From Theileria orientalis strain Shintoku (Eukaryota; Apicomplexa; Aconoidasida; Piroplasmida; Theileriidae): a DNA stretch of 64,000 nt. Numbering within the stretch: the stretch's first letter is position 1; every line of letters begins with the position of its first letter. The stretch spans positions 2,274,001-2,338,000 of the forward strand of contig NC_025260.1 in the NCBI RefSeq assembly GCF_000740895.1. The letters are read 5' to 3'. The notes under the pieces are model-generated. The model ran no database searches. It saw nothing but the letters and a program-made list of their open reading frames with translations, and had not been told where the DNA came from. Both the position numbers and the translations under genes were made by a program. Below, in pieces: positions 37,701-48,742 of the stretch.

Positions 37701-37704
37701 ATAA
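31795..37704 (+). CDS. HEAT-repeat protein, probable condensin subunit CAP-D2/Cnd1
   Basis: Two exons, 31795-36085 and 36332-37704, give 1887 aa. The start is the first in-frame ATG. The first ~170 residues are polar and acidic. Helical repeats fill the rest. The most telling block is IRNLSIDFMAEITLSDQRYLL, SSMLDSNTYVRQQIINMYS, then VWCTKDVNYKIRAEAVKLV: it matches the Cnd1 pattern of 'D-xx-S/T-xVR..V' and 'DKSxxVRKxAxxL' seen in CAP-D2. YELAEILTVFKQFGEVHARLF and PFVFGHLLSADVNVQRVAEQNI are further HEAT-like units. Condensin compacts mitotic chromosomes as a complex with SMC2/SMC4. Several Asn/Ser/Lys/Gln-rich inserts (33630-33710, 34730-34840, 35090-35290, 37280-37440) contain short tandem repeats. 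CAP-D3 or another HEAT protein cannot be excluded. Confidence 0.6.
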
Positions 37705-37982
37705 AATAATACCAAATCCATAAATACATAGTAAGTAGAATACATGGGGTATGTGTAGAGAATAAAAAAGGAAACAGAAAGAATAAAACAGAAGGAAGAA
37801 GAGGAAAAGGGAAATAAAGGGAAATAAAAATTCTTAGTCAAAGAGAGCTTGAAATAAGTGGATTGAAAAGCCACATAATTGTTGTGTAAAAAGCAGGAAA
37901 CAACACTCTGAACTATTGCAAACAAATCAAATAGGAAAAAGGTAAATGGTACAGTGTTCAAGAATTTTAAAATAAATATAAA

Positions 37983-38344
37983 ATGGACGAGAACAACAAC
38001 AATAAGGAGAACCAGCAAGTTGATCCGGACAACGAACACATCCAGCTAAAAGTGAGATCACCAGTAAGTTAAAACAGTCATAAAGACGCAAACAGGACGG
38101 CTCGGAAGTGTATTTTAAAATAAAGAAGAAGACGAAGTTGGAGAAACTGATGAACACGTACTGCAATAGATTAGGACAATCGCCGGAAGCAGGTAAGCTA
38201 GAAAGGAAAAGATAACACCGATGCGTAGTGCGATTCCTGTTCGACGGAGACCGCATAAAGGGGGATTCGACTCCCGAGGAGTTGGGAATAGAAAACGGGG
38301 ACATTATAGACGCAATGGTCCAGCAAACAGGAGGGTGGAGTTAG
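37983..38344 (+). CDS. SUMO: SUMO precursor
   Basis: Exons 37983-38063, 38096-38192 and 38229-38344 join to 97 aa. The beta-grasp fold reads HIQLKVRSPDGSEVYFKIKK, then KLEKLMNTYCNR, VRFLFDGDRIKGDSTPEELG and GDIIDAMVQQTGG. The VRFLFDG...TP.ELG..DGD.IDAM pattern is diagnostic of SUMO rather than ubiquitin. The mature Gly-Gly is followed by Trp-Ser, so a SENP-type protease must remove two residues before E1 (SAE1/SAE2) activation. The N-terminal 20 residues are polar and Asn-rich, as usual. I see no clear PsiKxE chain-forming motif in the N-terminus. The two introns are 32 and 36 nt. Confidence 0.95.
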
Positions 38345-38394
38345 AGCGTCAAATATCACGGATTCCACTTTAATTTTATTTATTAGAAACGACC

Positions 38395-38625
38395 TTAAAT
38401 TACACAATAAATATACCAAAACTGGAGTTGAAAAGTGCTTAATGCCGGCAGCCCCGCGTTACTCTGAAAAGCAACACAGGAGTTATATAATAACAAATAT
38501 AATTGCAATGTAATCTCATAAAATTGAACATAAGTGATTATATATAATAAAAGTGTAATTATAACGGCAATGGAAGGTGAAAGAAAGGAAAATAAGCGGA
38601 GAAGGTGAATAGTTAATGGAATCAC
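38395..38625 (-). CDS. Possible small membrane protein (weak)
   Basis: A 76-codon minus-strand ORF fills the spacer between SUMO and the ClpP-like gene, starting 1 bp from the ClpP-like ATG on the other strand. It is very hydrophobic (LFSFLSPSIAVIITLLLYII). Its last third (38395-38470) is clearly more GC-rich than its surroundings and is preceded by a CTTTTCAG acceptor-like string, so it may be a terminal exon of a spliced gene. A long Leu/Ile ORF can arise by chance in A/T-rich DNA, so I rate this low. Confidence 0.25.
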   Translation of the reverse strand: MIPLTIHLLRLFSFLSPSIAVIITLLLYIITYVQFYEITLQLYLLLYNSCVAFQSNAGLPALSTFQLQFWYIYCVI

Positions 38626-39623
38626 ATGATGAAATTAAAATATCGCAACAAAATAAAGATAATAATCATTAACATAGTTGTTTATTTATGTTATATTGAG
38701 GTGAGTTTGATTTGAATGCAGTAAAGAAGTAATAATTGTAGGATAAATGTTACACATTTAAGATAAATAATATCAATAATAATGGTAAGAAATTGGTAAA
38801 ATAAAAAGGAAAAATAGGGAATTTGTATAAAGGTAGAGATTGCGATAAGTTATTTAACAAGATTGACATGAAATGCTACCTGGAAACAAAAAATGTGATA
38901 GGTAAGCTTGAAAATGACGACAAAAATTTAAAGGAATACCGAAGGTGGCATATAAGCACCCAGGAACGAATCAAATAGAGTGGGAGGACATACATAACAG
39001 GTGTGGTTGCGTGAAAATAAGTAAGCGTAGGCTCTTCAGAGAAAGAATCCTGTTCGTTAGTCAGCCACTAGACGACGAATACGTCAATCAACTAATAGCA
39101 GCAATACTGTGTCTAGATAACGAAACAATAGAAAAGCCAATAAAGTTGTACATAAATAGCCCAGGAGGGAATATGCACGCAGGTTTGGCACTGTATGACA
39201 CACTTAAGGTAAGAGAATAAGCGAGGAATTAATGTGGTAGCACGTGAAATCGGATGTGATTACAATAAACGTGGGACTGTGCGCATCGACAGCAACACTG
39301 CTGCTAGGATCAGGGACGCCAGGAAAGAGATATGGGCTGTGTCACTCGAGAGTATTGCTACTACAGCCTAGCGGATTGGCAGAAGGAACAGCAGAGCAAA
39401 TAAAGATAGAAGCAAAACACATAATAGAAATAAAGAAAAATTTGATAGAAATATACAGGTAAAATAGAAAAAAATGATTTAAAAATTTAGTAAAATAACT
39501 AAACAACCACTGGAAAAAATAACAGCAGATATAGAAAGAGATAATTTCATGTCAGCAGAAGAATATAAAAGTTATGGACTAATAGATGAAATAATAACAA
39601 ATTCAAACCAAAAAACAGTGTAA
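38626..39623 (+). CDS. ClpP-family protein without catalytic His (ClpR-like), apicoplast
   Basis: Six exons, 38626-38700, 38742-38784, 38818-38901, 38934-39208, 39241-39458 and 39491-39623, give 275 aa. The first exon encodes [20 protein letters not shown], a signal peptide, followed by an Asn/Lys-rich transit-like stretch, so import to the apicoplast is likely. The ClpP fold shows [43 protein letters not shown] and [20 protein letters not shown]. The nucleophile Ser (CAS) and the Asp (IERD region) are present. The His of the usual IHQP motif is Leu here (LLLQP), so the triad is broken. In plastids of plants and Plasmodium, inactive ClpR subunits form mixed rings with active ClpP; that is the likely role. 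Exons 2 and 3 are short and their borders less certain than the rest. Confidence 0.83.
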
Positions 39624-39839
39624 AAATAAATAAATAAAGATAATTTAAAGATTTATATGTAAATGTGTACGACCTTTATATAAATGTGAGAATAGATAAT
39701 AAAATCGACTCAATGGAACTTAAAATTACATTTGGCACTTAAAAAAATTTTAAATATAGCTGCATTAGAAAAATATGATTATGAATTAATAAAAAAGTAA
39801 AATGTAAGTAAATGTTAATAATGGAAATAAAAGAGTACA

Positions 39840-42800
39840 ATGAGACTTATATTAATATTCATTGTTTGTGTAATTTTACAAAAAGACATAAATCATGTAA
39901 GAAGGAAGAAAAAATAGTAAAAGTATAGGTAATATCAGAGGCGACAAGCTTAAGTGACCTACAAAGTCAAGTAAGTGGAAAAATTGGTGTAAAATTAATG
40001 TAGAATGAAGATGTTCTGTCCAAGAGCCAAGAAGAAGCCTATAAATATACGGCAAATAAAGTTCTGAAAAACAGAGAACTAACATTTAAAATAAAAAAAT
40101 GGTTAAGAAATGAGAAGGTAACATTCCTAGTGAAAAAGAATGAACTCGAATCAGGTAGAAATGTTATGAAATAAATAAGAGTATAGAGAACAACTATTCT
40201 AGAACGCAAATATGGGCGAATATGTTCTGTAACATGAATAATAACACGGTAAAGCACTCAGCAAGGTTCAGGCCGGAACAGAAAAATATAGGATTTTACT
40301 GTGTTGAGAATTTTGATCTAGACCACTCGATCTACGCAGAAGAATGTTTAAGTAACTGTGGAAAACTCGTTTTTTGCAAAGGAGGAGTTAAATCACTGAC
40401 CAGAAAAAGGCAGTTCTCGTTTCATTTAGTAAGGGAACAGATTAAATTAAATTGCAGTAAGTGTTGATAATTATATTGAGTGTCGTAGAGGAATCACAGT
40501 TGCAAGAATCGCTCCAGGAATCATGTAAATTTGATCAAATTCCAAGGGTTGACGGTCACTCAAACGTCAAGTGCTACTCAGTTAAAACAATGAATTATGG
40601 TTTAAACGGAAAATGCCTTGATGATTGTAGAAATATAGTCGATTGTTTAGGAGCTCCAGATCCCTCAGATAAAGGAGAATTGGTTAATATTGAAAGTATA
40701 GACTGGGATGCACTAACAAACGGATGCCGTAAGTTTATATAAAAATGTAAACGATAAAATGAATTCAGCGTGTTCTGAAGATTATGATGCTCATACTTTT
40801 GCTTATCAAGGCTGCCAAAACTTTTCAAAATCGGATAAAAAGTGCCTGAATTGGTCGGAAGGGATGACATCTGGCTACTATTTATATGAAAAGAGATTTG
40901 CGTTCCCAGAAAACTATTGTAGGCAGATCGACAAAACGCAAGAAATTTACTGCTTAACGGCGAGCAACAAGACCTCAAGGTGTTTGCCGAAAGGTATGTG
41001 CCAGAACGAAGCATAGTGATTTTAGAAATTCCTGAGATAAAGGTCCAGTCGGGAATAATGTTTGATATTTGGATAACGCCATACATACCGAGGTATAAGT
41101 TGAAGATAATATTCATTGACCACTCTTCAACGTGCGGGGATCAGTTTGCAGCTGTACATCAGAACATAGTTCAGTCCTACGAACTAGAAGTGTTCAACAT
41201 GATCAGGGGCAATGGAACCATGAACCAGGAGAATGATTTGTTTGAGTACTCAGATCCACCGATTTATGAACCGTCATACGTGTTCAAAGGGTATACTGCC
41301 CTTGATGGAATTTCGTCGGAGTCAAAAATATGTGCGTGTATGCATAGCAACTATTATGATAATGCCAACGGAATAGAAAACCCATGTATAAATAAGAAGC
41401 ATTATAGAATAACGGTAGGAGTGCTGATAGTACAAGGTAGGAGTTGAAAATAAAATAATGTATAATAGGTGATTTTGTGCCAAATCCGGTAGAGGAAATG
41501 ACGGATGAGGTAGTGTTGGACAGGAATTTGGGTTTAAATGGCATTGTGTCTTTGGTGAATGAGGCTGATGCGGTAGTGTGTAGGAATAACGAACAGTTAA
41601 ATTTTGAAACTTGTTCTAGATCTATCGATGCACTATTGGATATAGAAATGGCCAATAGAACGCAAAAATCATATATGCCCGAAATGGATAGAAGACCTCA
41701 GTCTAAGTATACTCATCAGATGATTGCAAGAAAGGATATACAACCTAATCATAATGTGTATTTTCACATTGAAAAGGCAGGATCATACTCATTCGTGGAT
41801 CAGAACATAAAGGACACAAATAACCCATTAATAAAGTACAGAGTCAGCCTTCAAGGTTAGTTTTAAGAAATAAACAGTATTGATTTTAGGATTTTATTCC
41901 AACAAAACTTTTACACTAATTTATGATAAGGACAAAGGAGACAATTATAGAGAGCAGTCGTTGTTCTTTGAAAGCTGGAAGGTCAACATGCCTCCAGTCG
42001 GTGTTATAATATCGAAATATAGCTCACCGCAAGAAGTTTGTGAAAAGCCATTTGCGTACTCGATAAATATATTCCCAGTGGTGAATAGTGTAATAGATAA
42101 ATCCTTAACTTTGTGGAGAGCTTCAGACTTTGAAATTACAAAAAGGTTGACCATTATGCAAGAAAAGCCCGAAAGGTTCCAAGTGTGTGCATTTACAGAG
42201 GATTCCAAATTACACAAATTAGGATCTGGTATCTTTGTGGATTTCATCAATCACGAAGTGAGCGAAATAATGGCAGGGCCAGAAATAACAGTGCCAAACG
42301 ATGTGTTTAACTATAAAATATACGACGAATGGGATCTTATAACATTCTTAATTGGCATAAAAGAAGATGAAAATTTCGAAATGTTACATTCCTTGCATAA
42401 AAATTTTACAGTGAAAAAGGATTACACCCATTTCGCTAAATTCGTGAATAGTTTTAAAACGATGGAGAATTTAAATCCTGACACTGTTCTTAAAAAAAGC
42501 AAAAATCATAAAAACGATTACCCTGCAATATTGAGTTTTTGGTCCTACCCAGATGAGAATGTAGTAAGGATGTTTCTTTTCAGGCCGAATAGAGTATCAC
42601 CGACATATATTGGTAGTATAGAAGTAAACTCGCCGATAGCATTTGGAATTTATATTACAATGAACAAACTGGTGGGAATAGTGTTGAATGAAGGTGAATT
42701 TGGAATAAACATGTATGAAATTGAATTGGATAGAACCGCTCAAGAAAAAAATAAATTTAATTTGAAACTTATGAAAACGAGCTGCGATATTGGAAGTGAG

Positions 42801-45800
42801 TTTTGTACAAAACTGGTCTCACCAGTAGATATGAAGTTGATTAGCTACTTCGATGATTGCGTAAATCGTCATTTGATAATAGTGACGGATATTGGATTGA
42901 ACTGTATAATACTTTACAACTCTACGCTGACTGAAGTTTCTAAATTGTGCAGACAAGATGGTCATAAAAATATATTTGAACCTTCTCAAATTTCGTGTAC
43001 AGACTCTCGATTTGATGTGGGTCAGTGTATCAATACTTTTGAGGAATTTGGATTTGAATCTGATGAAGAAAGGGGCCATGTAAACTGTTTTATTACTCAA
43101 CCGCATGGAGGAAGTATATTGTGGGTTCAAGTCGATGTGTTTGCTCAACGTTTAACTTTGCTAGATACCTATGGTAATGGCGATATGAGTGAAAACAAAA
43201 AGGATACAGAAGAAGATGAAACCAGAATCTCACAGTATACGTTGATTAGGCCCATAACTGTCGAAACGGTTTTATACGCAAATACAGTTTTAATATATGT
43301 TATAGAATCAGAAAACCCAGCTCTGATATTACTAATCATTGATTTGAATAGTGAAGCTAAAAAAATAACATATTATAGTAAAACTGAACTTAAGATGATA
43401 TCATATGGAAATTTCATACACATTTCTAAACTGTTGATGAGTGTTCAAAACGATGAAAGACTTAACGACCAGGACTATATAATGCTATTTAGACTTGGAG
43501 TGAGGAAAAAGTATAACAAGGAAATGGAAACATTAACTATTGTTAATGTAATGGATACCATTTCAATTAACAATTTTGAATATACGATCCCAGAATGGAT
43601 TGTAATCGGAGATGAGATAAATTTAACACCAAAAATTGACTCCGGTAACAAACAAAATTTAATTAGATATGAATTGGACATATTAAATCTTGAAGATGAG
43701 GTTGATTCTAAAAATAAAAATCACAAACACTTGGAATATGTGAACAGAAATTTTGATTGGACGGGAAACGCAACTCACAAAAATACCATAAAAATAAATG
43801 AGAAGACTGGGGAAATTAACATAAAATTAAAATATATTCACGGGTTTCATCTTTCAATAAGAGTTACTGCTTTCGGATTTATCGAATCTAGGTCGACAGT
43901 TTTATCATTTAATGTTGTGTGTAAAGACGGCCATTATTACAGCCATAACGAAAATGATCAAACACCTAATGAGTCTAACGGATGTAAGATTTGTGAAAGA
44001 GGGGAGTACAATTCTATTCAAATGATAAAGGATGATTTTACTAATTGGTCTAAGTGCACAAAATGCCCTGATAGGCAAACTACAATAAGCGAAGGGGCTA
44101 CATCTGGTACTCAGTGTCTATGTGCTCCAGGCTATGAGCCTTCTGCAGACCTTCTCATTCCCTGCTCACCTTGCGAACCAGGAAAATGGAAGAGCTCTGT
44201 GGGATTTCAGCCTTGTATTGGAAATGGTTGCTACAAAAATTCATATTCTAACAAAACAGCCAGTGTTTCAGAGGAAGATAGAGATTGCTCATGCCATGAA
44301 GGGTACTATTACGTGGATCACGCCGGAGGTATAAAGGAATGCATACCTTGTGAGACCGGATATTTTTGTCCCGGAGGAATTAAAGGACGCAAAATCAAAT
44401 GTCCTTCAAACACTACAACAGTAATTGATGTTCTTTCTAATGGGCTTACAAATAGTTTGCCCAAATCCTTGAGCCAATGCGTGTGTAAAAAAGGTTATGA
44501 AATAGTTAGTTTGTTTAAATTGGTCAATCGAAAAAACCCAGAATATAAATTAAAGAAAAGAATAGAAAAGGAAATTAGCATGATGAATCTTCAAAATCAA
44601 AATATAAATGTGAATAGAATGGTTTGTATACCCTGCGGTCACAAAAGTTATAATGATAATGAGGGAAACAAAAGATGTACAAAATGCCCAGACCATACAT
44701 TCAGTGAATCAATGAGCCCTGTCAGTAAAAAGGAATGTAACATGTGTGATGAAGGTTACTATGAAAGTGAAAGTAAAAATAGCGTCTGTGAAAAATGTGA
44801 AGAAAATCACTTTTGCGTAGGATCAAGCCCAATGAGTGACAAAGATAAGCTATACGCGAAGAAAAAAATACCATGTCCAGAGAATTCTAAGAGTGTTGAA
44901 CCTTTTGAAATGAATGTTAGTATGTTGAATTGTTTGTGTGTTGAGGGTTATGTTCCTGTGATAACTGGTTCATTGTTGAAATGTACTCAGGCTCCGAGGG
45001 ATTATTATAAGGACTTTGTTGGTAACAGGGATGCGATTCCTTGTCCGAATGGTTCAATGACTTTGTCGACTGGTGCCACATCTAGGGACTCGTGTGTATG
45101 TGAGAGAGGTACATACTTTGATGTGATAACTCAACATTGTACGATATGTCCTATTGGAAAATACTGTATGGGTGGAAAGGATGATCAGATGAATCATAGA
45201 CAACCAATGGATTGTGCAGATAGTAATGCTTTAACAAAGACTACTGGTGCATCATCGATATCAGAGTGTGCTTGTAAGCCAGGATACTATATGGATAAAG
45301 ATTCAAACAACATATGTAAGGAGTGTCCAGAAAATCATTACAAATCATATGTATCAAATGATTTATGTACAAAGTGTGATGAGAATTCATCAACAAGTGG
45401 GAAGAAGGGTTCCACATCAAAGGAACAATGTGTGTGTGATCCTGGTTATTATTTTGACAATGGATGTGTATCATGTAACTTCAATGATAGATATTGTCCA
45501 GGTGGTGTAATAGAAATAAAAGATAATAAAGGAGCAATTAAAATAGTAACACAAACACCAATAAAATGTCCTCCGAATACTGAGATTACACCAGGAGTTG
45601 ATAATGCTAGTTCAATTAAATTTTGTAAGTGTAAAAAGGGGTACTCATTTGTATCTGAAGACGATGTCATGAACACGAAGAAATGTGCTCCATGTTCACC
45701 AGGTACATACAAAAGCTCAGTCATGGACTCAAGTTGTAATGGTCTATGTACTCAGAATGCTACCAGTCTGAATGGTGCAGTGAGTTCTAATCAATGTTTC

Positions 45801-48694
45801 TGTAGATCCGGTTATTACTATCTTGAAGGTGGTGTCTGTAGTAAGTGTATGGAAGGTGCCATGTGTGAAGGAGGTTTAATAGATAAAACTAATAGTAGTG
45901 GTAATGATAACAATAATACGGCTAGTGGTAATGATAACAATAATACGGCTAGTGGTAATGATAACAATAATACGGCTAGTGGTAATGATAACAATAATAC
46001 GGCTAGTGGTAATGAAATTGTTGATTTGACTAATGCGAGTAACTCAAATACTCCTGTTGGTACTGATATGATTAACACTGGTAATAATATAAACAATTTA
46101 ATTGTCGATATTGATGACCATGTTAAACCTATTGCCGTTGAAGGTTATTATCTTGATAAGATTAATCTAAAGTTAAGAAAGTCTGATGATTGGAAGTTTA
46201 TTAAATGTCCAATTAAGGGTTCATGTCTCGGTAATGATAAATGTTCATCTTCTATGGAACATTATTTATGTAGTGAATGTAAGATGGGTTATACGAACAA
46301 TTTTGTTAAAGGAGTTTTGTGTCAACAGTGTCCAAATATGTTTATAAACATATCATTAACAATGATTTATGGACTTGGATTGTTATTAATTAACATTGTT
46401 ATGGCTTGTCTTAATATAAGTGCAGGTTTTAATCGTAGATCTATACATTCGGTTGTTATTAAGATTGCGCTGAACTATGCAATATGTACATCAGTCATTA
46501 ATGTTATTAATTTTGCTGAACTTAAAATACCAATGGGCCTAAGTAGAATAACAAATTCATTTACAAAAGTATTTGATTCAGAAGATGTTGTTTATTACAC
46601 ATCGATCGATTGTCTGATTCGTAAGTTTTTGAAAGTGAACCATGCTGATTCACTGTTCTATGTCACATTGTATACAGTATTTCTACCTATCATCTTATTA
46701 TTTGTTGTTACAATGTTAATGTGGGTTATTCTTAGTATATTTAAGGTTAGGAAATATAATGACACTAGAACAAAGTTAGCTCTGTTACAACAAGCTGAAA
46801 TTCAGGGTATGCATAAAATATCAGAAAAATTAAGAGAACAATATGAGAACGAAAGATTGTTAATGATATTCAGATATATTCCACTACCTAATCAGACAAT
46901 ATGGCTCAAGTTTAGAAACTTTATAGAAGATATGATTCCGATTTATGTGACTGTACTTTTCTCAGTACATGGAAAGATAACAAGTAGGATGTTAAGTCTA
47001 TTGGATTGTAGTTACATTGACCTAGGACGTTCATTTCCTGGCAAATATATGTTGAGACCTGCAATGAGTATTAAATGTTCATTATATCCATCCGATGGTT
47101 ATATCAAATATTTAATATTAGGTTTGAGTGGACTAGTTATTTGGGGATTTGGTATACCATTCCTTTCGTTCACTGTGTTATACACTAATCGCAAAAACTT
47201 ATATGCTACCAGCATTAGAATGAAATATGGTTTTTTACACAATGGATTCAGACAAGATTACTGGTATTGGGAAACTATTGTTTTTACCAGAAAGTGTTTA
47301 GTTCTTGTAATTGGTAGCATTGTTATAGTACCATCTCAGAACTACAGTGGATCAAGAATATGGATGGCATTAGTTGTAGCAATCATATTTTTAATTGTAC
47401 AACTAATATACAAACCCTTCGACGAAAGGTAATTGTTTATAATATTTAATCCTATTTATTAATACTAGACATTGCAATTTGTAATAATACATAATACTAT
47501 CAACTATAATATTCACATAAACTACACCTAATAATAATACTGATCATAATTAACTAACTAATAATAACAATTAGAGACTATTTCGTACTAGGAAGACTTG
47601 AGAACCATAGTATGATAGCCTGGACATTTACACTCATACTCTTCTCAATCATCATCGAATCAAATTTTAATCCACTTTACAACATCACTATCATTTTATT
47701 TATAATTATTCTGAATTCTGCTTTTATTTTAGAAGTTGTTTTTCAACTTCTTGTTGCCTACTCTCACAATCTTCGTATTCAAGTTAAAAAAACCGATTCT
47801 CTATTATATCGGTTTATTTATGGTAATCTGATTAAATTATCTTCTAAAATCAAAAGCTCTGAACCGATTATATCGTTTGACACCGTAACGTGTTCAACGA
47901 ATCTTAAATCACCAGTTACTATAATTGATAAGTTCAACAGGTTTTATGCAATAACATATCATGACAAACAATATTTTTCACATGTCATGACTGAAATTGT
48001 TTGTTTTGCAAATGTTAGAATGGAATTGGATGTGATTCCTTGCGATTTTCCAGAATTTATCACAAGGTTGACCTTTGCAGTTCATGTTAATGAAACAGAA
48101 AGGCAAAATACTGAAAATTTGGTCAAATCGTTTGCCGATGGAAACATCGATAAGCTAGTTAACTTATCATTTATTAACAAAAGTTACACAAATAATTTTA
48201 ATTATTCTGGTGAAGATAAGGATGGATTTAAAGAATCGGAGGTTATTGTTAACCCTGCCATGTTGTTTGATAAACAGGTGCTATCCAGTGGGATACCTCT
48301 TTCAGACTTTTATATGGCTTTTTCGATTATTAAATTGAATGAATTTAAAATAATTGCTAACACATATGTACATTTCAAAGAGTTGAAAATTAAGGAAAAG
48401 GCAAAAAGCATAGAATATGAGACTAAAAAACTAAACGATTTATCAGAAATAGAAAAAATGTTGGATGATCGTAGTAAGTTACCAAAAGATGTTGAGGAGG
48501 TATTTTGTTCTAAGGAAGAGCTGGACGAGTTAAATCAAAAGGTGCGCATCTTAGAGGAGAAGATACACATGTTCAAAAACGACCCACTGAGAGCACTTAA
48601 GGTCTACAAATCAGAGGATTATTCACATTTGGACATAGGGGACTTTGGAACTGACATTGTCAACTTTGGATTCAAGAAAAGGACGTATGATTAG
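39840..48694 (+). CDS. CRMP-like cysteine-repeat (GCC2/GCC3) multi-pass membrane protein, copy A
   Basis: Ten exons splice in phase to 2813 aa: 39840-39896, 39929-39970, 40004-40154, 40187-40456, 40489-40728, 40769-40993, 41026-41436, 41469-41855, 41890-47428, 47575-48694. A signal peptide (MRLILIFIVCVIL) opens it. The N-terminal third is a Cys-containing ectodomain without an obvious family; residues ~1310-2050 hold about ten GCC2/GCC3 (ephrin-receptor-like) modules of the form C.PG.Y......C..C. About nine membrane segments follow, the last two in exon 10, and then a cytoplasmic coiled coil. This is the layout of apicomplexan cysteine repeat modular proteins; in Toxoplasma and Plasmodium members act in rhoptry discharge or sporozoite entry. 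That function is inferred here. Residues ~1590-2472 lie in the inverted repeat shared with copy B. Confidence 0.85.
44874..47669 (+). repeat. Left arm of 2,796-bp inverted repeat
   Basis: Every position x pairs with 97551-x on the other strand over the whole stretch, with no indel: exon ends, shadow ORFs and a start-like ATG all obey this sum. Left border: TGTCCAG is shared and the base before it differs. Right border: the shared stretch ends at CAAATTTTA (47669), with A versus G next. The arm covers ~883 codons of the Cys-rich and membrane region plus the whole 146-nt intron 47429-47574. Confidence 0.93.
45900..46007 (+). repeat. 27-bp coding minisatellite x4 (copy A)
   Basis: Four exact copies of a 27-bp unit beginning GGTAATGATAACAATAATAC encode GNDNNNTAS repeats, an Asn/Ser-rich linker between the last Cys module and the first membrane segment. 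The same number of copies occurs in copy B. Confidence 0.95.
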
Positions 48695-48742
48695 GTTTAA
48701 ATAACAAGTATGATAATAATGAATATATATATTATTTTGGAG
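48695..48742. other. 48-bp spacer between convergent CRMP-like genes
   Basis: Only 48 A/T-rich bases separate the TAG of copy A from the stop of copy B, so their 3' UTRs must overlap. It is the centre of the inverted-repeat region but is not itself palindromic. Confidence 0.7.

Noticed and set aside
38345..38625. tRNA or snRNA in the GC-rich part of the SUMO/ClpP spacer
   Set aside because: No B-box-like GGTTCGA string, cloverleaf or known snRNA motif could be found on either strand.
39840..41890. Copy A N-terminus as a pseudogene full of stops
   Set aside because: All stops fall in eight short GT-AG introns with matching phases; the spliced frame is open and begins with a signal peptide.
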